26,361 nucleotides of DNA from CAYNDB01 sp964395915. GTDB lineage: Bacteria; Nitrospinota_A; UBA7883; JAJRTC01. Numbering within the stretch: position 1 is the stretch's first letter; each line of letters begins with the position of its first letter. Positions 1 to 9,800 of this stretch are shown here, one piece after another. The translations under genes and the position numbers were made by a program. The notes below the pieces were generated by a model that saw only the letters and a list, made by a program, of their open reading frames with translations, ran no database searches and was not told where the DNA came from. Where the stretch lies: NCBI GenBank assembly GCA_964395915.1, contig CAYNDB010000023.1, positions 1-26,361 of the forward strand, given 5' to 3'.

Positions 1-906
1 AAAACCACTTTGACAGATTCCGAACTAGATAACGTTCCTTTCCCGTTGTGGAGTCATTTCAACATGGAGCAGTATTTTAAAATACGCGCATACCAGTCTC
101 CATACACGAAAGGGGACAGGGTCGGCCAAATCTATACAAGCCGTGGTTGCAAAGCCCATTGCACTTTTTGCACGACAACCAATTTTTGGGGAAACCGTTT
201 TCGCTCCCGAAGCCCGCAAAACGTTTTGGACGAGCTGATCCTGCTGAAAGAAAAATACGGTATCAATGAGTTTCACGTTCAGGACGATAACATTACCAAT
301 AACATGGAGCACGCCAAACACCTCTTCAAGGTTTTGGAAGAAATTTCCCTTCCATGGGCCACTCCGCAAGGGATCGCGTTATGGAGCCTGGATGAGGAGC
401 TGTTGGAATTGATGGCGGCGTCAGGAGCTTACCAATTAACTTTCGCCGTTGAAAGCGGATCGCAACGCGTTCTTTTCGATCTTATAAAAAAACCGCTCAA
501 CCTCAGCAAAACAAAACGGCTTTTAGCCTATGCAAAAAAGCTGGGAATCCATATTCATGGATTTTTCATCATCGGTATGCCGCCGATGTTCGGGAAACCG
601 GGAGAAACAATTGAAGAGATGAAAGAGACTTATCGCTTTGCCGAGGAAGCGGGCTTTGATAGCGCGTCCTTTTTCGCCGTATCACCCATTATTGGCTCAG
701 AGCTTCTCACCGAATGTTTGCGGCAAGGCTTTATCAACCCTGGCGTAAAATTGTTTCAGATGTCGTATAAACAGGGACTGATAAATGTTCCTGATCTATG
801 GGATGGCAAACAGGTTGCGGAACTTGCCGCCAAGTTCAATTACGAGTTCAATAAAAATGCCTCTCGGGAAAGTTCAGACGTAAAGTGGAGCGAGGATAAG
901 TATTGA
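1..906 (+). CDS. Radical SAM protein, probably B12-binding type (5' partial)
   Basis: The reading frame is open to the left edge, so the start lies outside the window; the TTG at 10 is only an internal candidate. The [4Fe-4S]/SAM motif C-x3-C-x2-C is visible (C47, C51, C54 counted from that TTG, inside SRGCKAHCTFC). It is followed by radical SAM barrel features: a DELILLKEKYG helix, the FHVQDDN strand, AVESGSQ, and GFFIIGMPP. This layout is typical of the family in which a cobalamin-binding domain precedes the radical SAM domain; that N-terminal half would lie upstream and cannot be confirmed here. Such proteins act as methyltransferases or other radical-chemistry enzymes, and they occur in polysaccharide and lipid loci. 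It precedes a sulfatase-like gene by 31 bp and is probably co-transcribed with the polysaccharide genes. The substrate cannot be told from sequence. Confidence 0.85.
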   Translation, partial: KTTLTDSELDNVPFPLWSHFNMEQYFKIRAYQSPYTKGDRVGQIYTSRGCKAHCTFCTTTNFWGNRFRSRSPQNVLDELILLKEKYGINEFHVQDDNITNNMEHAKHLFKVLEEISLPWATPQGIALWSLDEELLELMAASGAYQLTFAVESGSQRVLFDLIKKPLNLSKTKRLLAYAKKLGIHIHGFFIIGMPPMFGKPGETIEEMKETYRFAEEAGFDSASFFAVSPIIGSELLTECLRQGFINPGVKLFQMSYKQGLINVPDLWDGKQVAELAAKFNYEFNKNASRESSDVKWSEDKY

Positions 907-937
907 GGTTTACCGCTAAAACGCGAACAAGTTTAAA

Positions 938-2161
938 ATGAAAAATAAATTAATAATAAGCATAGACGGAGTTCGTAAAGATCGTCTGGCGTGTTACAAC
1001 AGCAAAATGGCATGGCTTACGCCAAACATCGCCAGGATTTATCCGGAATGCGTGTTGTTTGATGACGTAATGTCCGCCTCCACATCAACGGCTCAATGTT
1101 TCTCCACTATTTTTACAGGGAAAAACTCCGTGGAATTCGGCCGAAAACTTTATGGCGATTCACAAATGCCTTTTTCCCATAATGTTTTTAGCGACCATGA
1201 GGAAATCGGATATAAAACTGTTGTATGTGTTAACAAGCGGATCGAATCGTGGATAAAAATGATTAACACCTTTTCCAATGCCGAGTTCTGGTGGACGGGC
1301 AAATCAATCGCGGAGAGCGATGGGAAGACTAAAGACAGCGCGAGTTTTCGTCCTAAAGAGCAGGTGGAATATTTTATTGATCGCGCAAGTAAAGAAGAAA
1401 AACCTTTAATGAGCTGGCTCCATTTGGTCGGATTCTCTTCGCCCGATCCACGTTTCAATAAGCTCACCCCTTTTGAATATGACGCTAGGGTAGCGGAGAT
1501 GGATGAGGCGATAGGAATATTCTTCGACCATTTTAAGGGTACGAGTGAAATTTATATTTTTGCCGATCATGGGTATGCGCTTTTTGAACAAGGCAGGTGG
1601 TCATATGGAAAAAATGGACACTCTCTCGTGCAACCGGTCCTTGACGTGCCGTTACTTGTGTACAACGGTGAGCAGACAGGCGTAAACCAGAACCTTGTTT
1701 CACAGATACGTATACGGGATATCATTCGTGACAGTGGTATAAGCCTGGAAATAAAAGATGAAATGGTTTTTTGTGAAACCAGGTATGTGGAACAGCATGA
1801 TCTTGCTCTGGCTGTTCGTAAAGGGAAATATAAACTTTCATATTATTTCAGTGATGACCGTCATCAGTTTTATGATTTAAGCTCTGACCCGCTGGAGAAT
1901 ATCGACTACGCAAGCGATTCGTTTCACAAGCTTAAACGTAACGATGATGGAACGCATCCAAGCCTCAAACCTTTTATACTTCGGACTGACTGGGATGAAT
2001 TGCGGGAAATTGAAGATGAGCTATTAAAGATCGCTAAAAATTATTATGGCCCGGAAACGATCGCCAGACACGAAAAAAGCAGGCGGGCGATGAATAAAAA
2101 TCCGATTGTTCGGAGCCTCAAAAGCGCTGTCAAAAAATGTTTTCCAACCAAAGCCGGGTAA
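938..2161 (+). CDS. Sulfatase / alkaline phosphatase superfamily hydrolase or transferase
   Basis: This 407-residue protein has the superfamily's metal-site layout: an N-terminal IISIDGVRKD strand with D10, a mid-protein DHG (D210-H211) and a GKNGHS segment with H228. The segment matching the sulfatase C-x-P-S-R-x4-TG signature reads TAQCFSTIFTG. This puts T51 at the nucleophile position instead of the Cys that becomes formylglycine, as in phosphoethanolamine and phosphoglycerol transferases, or in phosphodiesterases. There is no signal peptide or membrane segment, so it should be cytoplasmic, unlike EptA or LtaS. A late YKLSYYFSDDRHQFYDLSSDPLEN stretch matches the C-terminal subdomain often seen in sulfatases. 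It lies between a radical SAM gene and a membrane protein gene in a polysaccharide locus, which suggests tailoring of a sugar or lipid-linked intermediate. The true reaction is unknown. Confidence 0.75.
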   Translation: MKNKLIISIDGVRKDRLACYNSKMAWLTPNIARIYPECVLFDDVMSASTSTAQCFSTIFTGKNSVEFGRKLYGDSQMPFSHNVFSDHEEIGYKTVVCVNKRIESWIKMINTFSNAEFWWTGKSIAESDGKTKDSASFRPKEQVEYFIDRASKEEKPLMSWLHLVGFSSPDPRFNKLTPFEYDARVAEMDEAIGIFFDHFKGTSEIYIFADHGYALFEQGRWSYGKNGHSLVQPVLDVPLLVYNGEQTGVNQNLVSQIRIRDIIRDSGISLEIKDEMVFCETRYVEQHDLALAVRKGKYKLSYYFSDDRHQFYDLSSDPLENIDYASDSFHKLKRNDDGTHPSLKPFILRTDWDELREIEDELLKIAKNYYGPETIARHEKSRRAMNKNPIVRSLKSAVKKCFPTKAG

Positions 2162-2171
2162 AAATGGATTT

Positions 2172-3554
2172 ATGATAAATAGTAGCGAGGCGCCATATTT
2201 CAGGGTCTGGCTGATATTTTTTGTATATACAGCCATAGTGGCCGCTTTTGTTCAAATAGTGGCTCTGCCATATCTTTTTCCTGACCTGCATCACGGACAT
2301 GGTCTGTTGAAAGGACTTGATGCGCCCAACTTCCACAAGCTGGCGGATAGACTGGCAAAAAAAATTGAAACCACCGGATGGTCAGCCTGGACGTTACGTC
2401 CAAGCGAGCAGGGGATATCCGGAGTGGTCGCCGCAATTTATGTTCTCACGTATCATGAGCCGTGGGTCATCATTCCTCTCAACGCTTTTTTGCATGCTAG
2501 CGCAGGCCTTCTCCTGTTCATGATAATCTGCAAACTTACTCCTGTCTGGCGCCACGCATTTGTTGCGACACTACCGTTGATCATTTTCCCATCGGCGATG
2601 ACATGGTATGCGCAGATTCATAAAGACGGGTTTACCATACTGGGGTCGATGCTGTTCATATACGGCTGGATATTGCTGGCCGACCCTAAAAACTGGAAAG
2701 AATGGTTCAGGCCGTTTATAGCCTCGGTAAACATTATTTCAGGGACGACGCTTATCTGGATGATGAGGCCGTACCATGTCAAGATCATGCTCGCTGTTTC
2801 GGCGCTGGTATTTCTTGGAGTGACGATAATGGCTATCGTTCAGTGGATGAAATATATCTGGCCATTAAGAAAAACGCTTAAGGTGATCGGGCTAATGCTT
2901 GTGATACTTGCAATCGTATCGTTGTTCACCATGAACAATATTTATTCCCGTGAAGCTCCCCAACCAAATCTGGACACAAGCCCCATGTCATCTGTTGGCG
3001 CTTCTGAAACCTCGTATGAAAAAAGCGCACAAGCTTGGCGACGATCTGGCTGGCTCCCTGGCTTTCTGGAAAACGGACTTTTTTCCCTGGCTCAAATTCG
3101 AACGCACTTCATAACCATTTACCCTGACGCAAAAAGCAACATTGATACAAATGTCACCTTTAACGGCGCCAAAGATATTTTGATGTATATGCCACGGGCG
3201 CTTGAAGTGGCTTTGCTGGCCCCATTCCCAAACACATGGTTCAGCGTCGGCCACACAAAAGCTGGCTCTTTTATGCGATGGATTTCAGGAGTGGAAATGA
3301 TCGTTGTATACGTTGCTCTGTTGTTCCTACCGTTCTCAATATGGAAATGGCGCTCAAGAGGGGCAATGTGGGTGGCGCTGACTTTTGCGTTTAATGTACT
3401 GCTCGTCTACGGCCTCGTTTTCGTCAATATAGGAACGCTATATCGCATGCGCTATTGTTATATCATGATACTGACCTCTCTTGGTATTCTGGGAGCGGTG
3501 ACTGTGTGGGCTAAATTCCGGGCTTGGCGTACGCTCAACCAGCAAGGTTATTGA
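2172..3554 (+). CDS. Polytopic membrane protein of a polysaccharide locus, unrecognised family
   Basis: About 460 residues with roughly nine to eleven hydrophobic helices; the first begins near residue 12 (VWLIFFVYTAIVAAFVQ). The reading frame is also open from an ATG at 2106, but that lies inside the preceding gene. The ATG at 2172, 10 bp past that gene's stop and after a GGGT-type purine run, fits better. A large first loop (residues about 37-85) holds APNFHKLADRLAKKI and LRPSEQGISGV, followed by a second hydrophobic block with WVIIPLNAFLHA and an AMTWYAQIHKDGF motif. These features recall GT-C type membrane glycosyltransferases or locus-specific flippase/polymerase components, but no signature is decisive. 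Its position between a sulfatase-like enzyme and a family 4 glycosyltransferase supports a role in surface-glycan assembly. Confidence 0.7.
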   Translation: MINSSEAPYFRVWLIFFVYTAIVAAFVQIVALPYLFPDLHHGHGLLKGLDAPNFHKLADRLAKKIETTGWSAWTLRPSEQGISGVVAAIYVLTYHEPWVIIPLNAFLHASAGLLLFMIICKLTPVWRHAFVATLPLIIFPSAMTWYAQIHKDGFTILGSMLFIYGWILLADPKNWKEWFRPFIASVNIISGTTLIWMMRPYHVKIMLAVSALVFLGVTIMAIVQWMKYIWPLRKTLKVIGLMLVILAIVSLFTMNNIYSREAPQPNLDTSPMSSVGASETSYEKSAQAWRRSGWLPGFLENGLFSLAQIRTHFITIYPDAKSNIDTNVTFNGAKDILMYMPRALEVALLAPFPNTWFSVGHTKAGSFMRWISGVEMIVVYVALLFLPFSIWKWRSRGAMWVALTFAFNVLLVYGLVFVNIGTLYRMRYCYIMILTSLGILGAVTVWAKFRAWRTLNQQGY

Positions 3555-3594
3555 CGCGCCATTATCATTTTACCTTCATTACTGCGGCAAAGAT

Positions 3595-4758
3595 TTGGAC
3601 TTGCGTAAAAAACCTAAAATCCTGTTTTTTATAACAGAGGACTGGTATTTCTGGTCCCACAGGCTCCCGCTGGCCAGAGCCATGAAAGATGAAGGGTTTG
3701 AAGTATTAATCGCAACATGTGTGACTGATCATGGCGACAGGATAAAAGATGAGGGTTTCAAACTGCTCCCCTTGAGGCTGAATAGAAGCGGTAAAAATCC
3801 TTTTCAGGAGATCGTTTCTATCATTGAAATAATTCGCCTATACAGGCGCGAGAGGCCGGATATAGCTCACCATGTGGCTCTAAAGCCTGTCATATACGGA
3901 GCAATAGCGGCGAGGTTTGCAGGCATATCAAATGTTGTCAACGCTTTGGCTGGGCTTGGTCATGTTTTCTCCGCCAAAGGATTACGCGCTTCACTGGTTC
4001 GTTTTGTTATCAGCAATATGTTACGCCCGGCGCTTCGACAAAAAAAGAGCCGCGTGATTTTCCAAAACCCGGACGACCGCGATCTTTTTGTCTCCTCAGG
4101 GCTGGTAGCGGAAGAGCAGGCGGCTCTGATAAAAGGCGCCGGTGTTGATACTGATCTGTTTGCGCCTTCCGATGACCTTCCTGATGGCAAACCTGTCGCG
4201 CTTTTCGCGTCGAGAATGTTGTGGACTAAAGGCGTTGGCGAATTTGTTCAAATGGCTCGTGAACTTAAAAAAAATAATATAGACGCAAGGGTCGCGCTGG
4301 CTGGCTCTCCAGATTATCATAACCCAGCCGCTGTGCCAGAATCTGAATTGAATAAATGGGACAGTGAAGGGGTTATCGAGTATTGGGGTAAAAAAGATAA
4401 TATGCCCGCCGTGATGAAAAGCGTTTCCATAGTGGTATTGCCTTCATATTACGGTGAGGGAGTGCCGAAGGTTCTTATAGAAGGCGCGGCGGCTGGAAAG
4501 CCTCTTGTGGCTTTTGATATTCCCGGTTGTAGAGAGATTGTGCGGCATGGAGAAAATGGCTATCTTATCCCACCAGGAGCCGTTGACGCCATGTATGACG
4601 CTATACGCAAGCTTCTGCTGGATCCAGCTTTAAGAAACAGTATGGGTATGGCAGGACGAAAAATAGCGCTCGAGCATTTTTCCGAGCGGCAAGTGGTAAA
4701 AGAGACTTTGGACTTATATAAATCTATGCGCGCCGAACCATGGCCTGACCGAATATAG
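3595..4758 (+). CDS. Family 4 glycosyltransferase, CapM/PglA-like
   Basis: A 387-residue GT-B fold enzyme expected to transfer a sugar from a nucleotide or lipid donor to a lipid-linked acceptor at the cytoplasmic membrane face. The N-terminal half opens with KILFFITEDWYFWSHRLPLARAM, typical of the CapM/PglA/WbnH branch, and contains NVVNALAGLGHVFSAKG and FQNPDDRDLF. The C-terminal donor half has ASRMLWTKGVGEFVQMA and the retaining-enzyme E-x7-E motif at E288/E296 (EGVPKVLIE), followed by GKPLVAFDIPGCREIV. The start is a TTG at 3595, which gives the family's usual N-terminus within a few residues. It sits 40 bp after the membrane protein and 31 bp before the O-antigen ligase/polymerase-like gene, so it is probably in the same operon. 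Donor and acceptor sugars cannot be predicted. Confidence 0.88.
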   Translation: MDLRKKPKILFFITEDWYFWSHRLPLARAMKDEGFEVLIATCVTDHGDRIKDEGFKLLPLRLNRSGKNPFQEIVSIIEIIRLYRRERPDIAHHVALKPVIYGAIAARFAGISNVVNALAGLGHVFSAKGLRASLVRFVISNMLRPALRQKKSRVIFQNPDDRDLFVSSGLVAEEQAALIKGAGVDTDLFAPSDDLPDGKPVALFASRMLWTKGVGEFVQMARELKKNNIDARVALAGSPDYHNPAAVPESELNKWDSEGVIEYWGKKDNMPAVMKSVSIVVLPSYYGEGVPKVLIEGAAAGKPLVAFDIPGCREIVRHGENGYLIPPGAVDAMYDAIRKLLLDPALRNSMGMAGRKIALEHFSERQVVKETLDLYKSMRAEPWPDRI

Positions 4759-4789
4759 AACTATAAACTCTAATGACAAGGATTGTTTT

Positions 4790-6799
4790 GTGCCGACGAC
4801 TTTATTAAATCCGTTTTGGACTGCGGGTTTTTTCGCTATTACTGGCGTATGCGCATATATTTTCGATATGCCGGAAACCTGGGCGGCGGCGTTCGTTTTG
4901 CTATTTTTTGCGGTAATAGTAAGCATGAACCCGTTCAACGGGATAGCGTTTATCTTGATTTCCACTCCATTTTTTCTAGGGGAAACCGGATGGCCATATT
5001 ACTGGACTCTGGAAGCGCTAGTTTTTGGGACACTCTTGTCCGCCATAACGCATGCATGGATACGAAAGGAAAAGTTTGTCTTTCCGTTAAAATACCAGGT
5101 CATCCTTCTCATAGTGGCCGCAGCCGCAAGCTTGCCGATAGACGGCAAAGAGTTTTACTATGAGTTCTGGATCGCCACATGGAACGATATGTTCGCATGG
5201 TGGCTATCCGGGCATCCGGCTCCTAAAATAAATTATCTTCGCGTTCTCGTCAACATGCTAAGCGGCATCGGGCTTTTTCTGGTCGCTTTTAATTTTGCAA
5301 GCAAACGTGACGCGGCGGCGATACTTCCGTCATTGAAAGCCACCGTTGTTGTCGCAGGAGCGGTTTGTGTCATAGGGATATTGATGTTTTACGGCATGAT
5401 ACCCAAAAACCCCGATACCTGGCATTATTTAACCTTGTCTGTTGTCGGTAAGTTCGGCTCTGCGATAACGGCATTCTCATATGCCCTTCATTTTTGGAAC
5501 CAATACCTGCTGCTTGTTTTGCCACTTGTTTTGTATTTTATTTTTTTTAAACGGAACGAGCCAAAAGCGCTGCTGTTTTATATCGCGATATTAGGCGTGG
5601 TTACTTTTTGTTTGCTCCAGGGTGGCTTAAGGTCCGCGGCCATGCTTTTCTACTTAACAGTGTTATTGGCCGCAGGGTTATATTTCTATTCGACCACGAA
5701 GGGTAAATTACACGGAAACAAATATTTGATTATTGTCGGGTTGGTTGCCGTGGCGGCTATCGGAGCCGCATTCCTGACCAGAGGCGAAGCCTTTGCCAGG
5801 CTATATGACGAAATATTAAAGAAATTCAATTATGAAACATTGAAGGGTATTCCGGAATTTATCGATAATCCGCTATATTTTCTGGAAAAAGGAATTTCGG
5901 AGCCGAGATTTTTCCTGTGGCATACAGCGGTTATGATGTTTATAGCCTCACCGTTCCTTGGAATCGGTTTGGGCAGGTATACCGCCCTGTTCAAAGAGTA
6001 CTATGCGTCGGATTGGTATAATTGGGAGTATATAGGTTTCGCGTCAGGCGCGTCATCCCATTCTATCTATTTCGAGATACTTGCCAATCAGGGGATAATT
6101 GGCCTCCTTGTTTGGGGATTGCTACTGGCGTCAATCCTGATAGCTGGCGTTAAGGCCATCCGTAGCGAGACCGCCAAGGAAAAGAAGGCTTTAATTATTG
6201 CGATTCTTTTTTCCATAGTAAGCTGGCTCCTCCTTGGAGTAACCCACCATATTGCTTTATGCAGGGTGATAGAAATATTTTTCTGGATACAGGCGGGGAT
6301 ATTGGCGGGGTTATCGTCCAGCCAACTAAAGCATGTTGAATTAAGGAAAAGGATTTTTGCCGGAACTTTGATCGTTATTTCAATTGCGTTTATCTATCAG
6401 ATAAAGCTTATTTCAGACCGTCCTGTTAGCGAACAGTTTTCCACCGGCTTCTACAACTGGGAAGGTCTGCCAGATGGAAGCCCGGCCAGATGGGCGGGTA
6501 AAAGAGCGGTGATGAACGTGAAGATAGAAAGCGAACAAATGGTGGTTTCGCTCTCCGCCCCTCTTCCAGCTTTGGACAAAAACCCGCAAAAAGTCACCAT
6601 CTGGTTTGGCTCCCATAAAACCGAAGCCGTTTTTCGGGATACAAGCTGGCAGGACATTATTGTCCCCGCTGACGCGACAAAGGGTTCATACAAAGCTCTC
6701 TGGATGGAGGCTGACTATGTTTTCAACCCTAAAAAGAAAAACATAAGTAGTGACGACAGAAACCTGGGAGTGATGATGAAGCAAATCAGGTGGGAGTAA
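4790..6799 (+). CDS. O-antigen ligase/polymerase-like membrane protein with C-terminal extracytoplasmic domain
   Basis: A 669-residue protein with about a dozen membrane helices up to residue 540, then a soluble tail. Residues about 385-440 carry the Wzy_C/WaaL-type segment FLGIGLGRYTALFKEYY, followed by GASSHSIYFEILANQGIIGLL with H424, the conserved periplasmic-loop histidine position. The family either polymerises O-units or ligates glycan to lipid or protein acceptors in the periplasm. Residues 545-669 are extra: GFYNWEG, WAGKRAVMNVKI, VTIWFG and a closing SSDDRNLGVMMKQIRW. This reads like a beta-rich extracytoplasmic domain seen at the ends of various polysaccharide-assembly membrane proteins. 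The start is a GTG at 4790. The gene is last in its cluster and ends 9 bp from the convergent dnaE stop. Confidence 0.82.
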   Translation: MPTTLLNPFWTAGFFAITGVCAYIFDMPETWAAAFVLLFFAVIVSMNPFNGIAFILISTPFFLGETGWPYYWTLEALVFGTLLSAITHAWIRKEKFVFPLKYQVILLIVAAAASLPIDGKEFYYEFWIATWNDMFAWWLSGHPAPKINYLRVLVNMLSGIGLFLVAFNFASKRDAAAILPSLKATVVVAGAVCVIGILMFYGMIPKNPDTWHYLTLSVVGKFGSAITAFSYALHFWNQYLLLVLPLVLYFIFFKRNEPKALLFYIAILGVVTFCLLQGGLRSAAMLFYLTVLLAAGLYFYSTTKGKLHGNKYLIIVGLVAVAAIGAAFLTRGEAFARLYDEILKKFNYETLKGIPEFIDNPLYFLEKGISEPRFFLWHTAVMMFIASPFLGIGLGRYTALFKEYYASDWYNWEYIGFASGASSHSIYFEILANQGIIGLLVWGLLLASILIAGVKAIRSETAKEKKALIIAILFSIVSWLLLGVTHHIALCRVIEIFFWIQAGILAGLSSSQLKHVELRKRIFAGTLIVISIAFIYQIKLISDRPVSEQFSTGFYNWEGLPDGSPARWAGKRAVMNVKIESEQMVVSLSAPLPALDKNPQKVTIWFGSHKTEAVFRDTSWQDIIVPADATKGSYKALWMEADYVFNPKKKNISSDDRNLGVMMKQIRWE

Positions 6800-6808
6800 A
6801 ACCAACGG

Positions 6809-9800
6809 TTACGCCAGTGAAACGCTTTCCATGCTGGCGAGGTTTTCTATATCAGCGATAAGCGCGTCTCCGGCATGAACTTTCGTATTCGCGGCCCGCA
6901 TCACCAGCTCTCCTTTGCCGGGCACTCGTAAATGAAGTGAAACAGGGCATGTGCCCTTATGTTTTGCAAATACGCCCATAAGCTCGTTGAGAGCCTCTTC
7001 CTCCAGACCGATAGTGGACATATGCACATGGACAGAGTTTGTAAATTTTGCGCGCGCATCCGTAAATGTCATAATTTCCTGCGTGATGATTTTTGTCCCC
7101 CTGTCATCGTTGGCGTCGATAGTTCCTTTCACAAAAATCGGCTCGTCACTTTCCAAAAGCTCAGCGTTTTCGGATAATATGTCTGGCCAAACGATAGCTT
7201 CAGCGGAACCGTTCAGATCTTCAATCGTGAGATACGCCATCGTCTCACCTTTTTTTGTCGTCATGGTTTTTTTGGCGACCACTATTCCACCAAAACGAAC
7301 CTCTTGTTTATGGGCGGCGTTTTTTAAGGTGGAGGCGGTATGAGTTGAAAAAAGCTTCAAATCACGAATGTACTCTTTTAACGGATGGCCGGAGATGTAA
7401 AAACCAAGAGCCTCTTTTTCATAAGCCAGCCTCTCTTTTTCAGGCCATTCGGGGGTGTCTTTTACCTTTACGCTAACAGAGTAGGCGGCGTCTCCGCCAA
7501 GAGCCCCGAATATATCCACCTGCCCCATTTCGCGGTCTCTATGTGTTTTTTGCGCGGCGGCGATGGTCTCCTCAATCGATTCAAAGAGCGCGGCCCGCGT
7601 ATGTCCAAAAGACTCAAAAGCGCCGCACTTTACCAGAGCTTCCATCGTCCTTTTGTTTATAGCGGAAACGGGTACGCTCTCGGCAAAATTAAGAAGGGAG
7701 GTAAACTTGCCGTTCTCTTCCCTTGCGGAAATGATCGCGTCCACCGAGGTTACGCCCAGCCCCTTCACCCCGGCAAGGCCAAACCGGACCCTTCCTGAAA
7801 TAACGGCAAAATCCCGCATCGACTCGTTGACATCCGGCGGCGCCACCTCAATCCCAAGGTCACGAAGCTCCTGTATGTAACGGATAACTTTATCCGAGTT
7901 GTCCATGTCGGACGTAATAAGCGCCGCCAAATACTCCGCGGGATAATGGGCTTTAAGGTAGGCGGTCTGATATGCCACGAGAGCATAGCAGGCGGAATGT
8001 GACTTGTTGAAACCATATTCTCCGAATTTTTCAAGCAGCTCCCATAGCTTTTCCACCTTTGTCCTGTTGTGCTTGTTTTTAACGGCCCCTTCTATGAACT
8101 TGTCTTTTATTTCGGCCATGATATTCATGTCTTTTTTACCCATGGCCTTGCGCAGGCTGTCGGCCTGTCCCAATGTGAAACCGGCAAGGACGTTGGCGAT
8201 TTTCATCACCTGCTCCTGATATACGATAACGCCGTAAGTTTCGCTCAGGATAGGCTCAACCTCCGGGAAATTTATCGTTTCTTTTTCATGTCCATGTTTG
8301 CGGCGAACATATTGATCCGCCATGCCTGAATTGATGGGGCCCGGCCTGTATAACGCCACCAGCGCAATGATGTCGAAAAAATTTGTTGGTTTCATTTTTC
8401 GGATCAGATCACGCATTCCAGATGACTCCAGCTGAAACACGCCAAATGTCGTCGCCTTCGCCAACAGATCGAAAGTTTTCTTGTCGTCAAGTGGTATAGA
8501 CTCAATACCAAAATCAGAGTCGATAAAGGCCTTCACCTGTTTTACGGTGTTATCTATGACGGTAAGCGTTCTCAACCCGAGAAAATCCATCTTCAAAAGA
8601 CCGAGTTTCTCAACATCCTTCATTTGATATTGGGTGGTAACGTCGCCATCTGTGGCGTTTGACTTGAAAAGGGGCATAAAGTTGGTCAAGGCCTCCGGGC
8701 TTATCACCACACCTGCTGCATGAGTGGATGCGTGCCGCGTTATACCTTCCAGCGATTTTGATATTGTAAGAAGTTTTTTTATCTCATCGCTCTCATCCTC
8801 CAGTTTTTTCAACCGTGGCTCGACCTTAAGCGCCTTGGAGATGGTCATCTTCAGCTCGTTCGGTATAAGCTTGGCTATTTTGTCCGCCTGGGCGTAAGGA
8901 ATATTCATCACCCTCGCCACATCGCGCACTACGGCCTTGGCTTTCATCGTTCCGAAGGTGATGATCTGCGCTACATGGCTTTGTCCTCCATATTGTTTCC
9001 GAACGTAGTCTATGACCTCACCCCGGCGATCCATGCAAAAGTCGATGTCGATATCCGGCATCGATATACGCTCGGGGTTAAGGAACCTCTCAAAAATAAG
9101 ACCGTACTCAATCGGGTCAAGATCGGTGATTCGCAAGGCGTAAGCCACCATGGAGCCTGCCGCGGAGCCGCGACCCGGCCCCACCGGTATTCCCTTTGCC
9201 CTGGCGCGCTTGATAAAGTCCCACGTGATAAGGAAATAACCCGGGAACCCCATCTTGTTTATCGTCTCCATCTCCCACAGTAAACGTTTCAGATATTCTT
9301 TCTTTTTATCTTCGGAAAACGGTTTTCCGGCTTTTTCCGACTGGATAAACCGTAGCTCAAGCTCATGTATCGCGGTCTGCTCCAGATACGCTTCGGTGGT
9401 CGTGTCGTTAGGGATAGGAAATTTTGGCAGATAATATTTACCTTCATCGAAAGAGAAAGAGCACTCCTCGGCAACTTTAAGAGTGTTCTTCAAAGCTTCC
9501 GGAACGTCTTTGAAAAGCGCCGTCATTTCCTCTGCGGATTTAACGTAGAACTGGTCTCCGTGATAGCGCATCCTGTTTTCATCTTTAATCAATTTCCCTG
9601 TTCCGATACATAAGAGAGCGTCATGAGCGGACGCGTCCTCCCTGTTCAGATAGTGAGCGTCGTTGGTTGCGACAAGCGGCAGGTCCATCTCCTTTGCGAG
9701 AGGGATCATCAGGTTGTTCACTTTTTTCTGTAGCTCAATACCGTGATCCTGAATTTCCAGATAGAACCTGTCAGGGAAGATGTCTCTATAAAATCCCGCC

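Noticed and set aside
2106..2171. Longer N-terminus for the membrane protein from the ATG at 2106
   Set aside because: It overlaps the sulfatase-like gene by 56 bp, while the ATG at 2172 heads a normal membrane-protein N-terminus.
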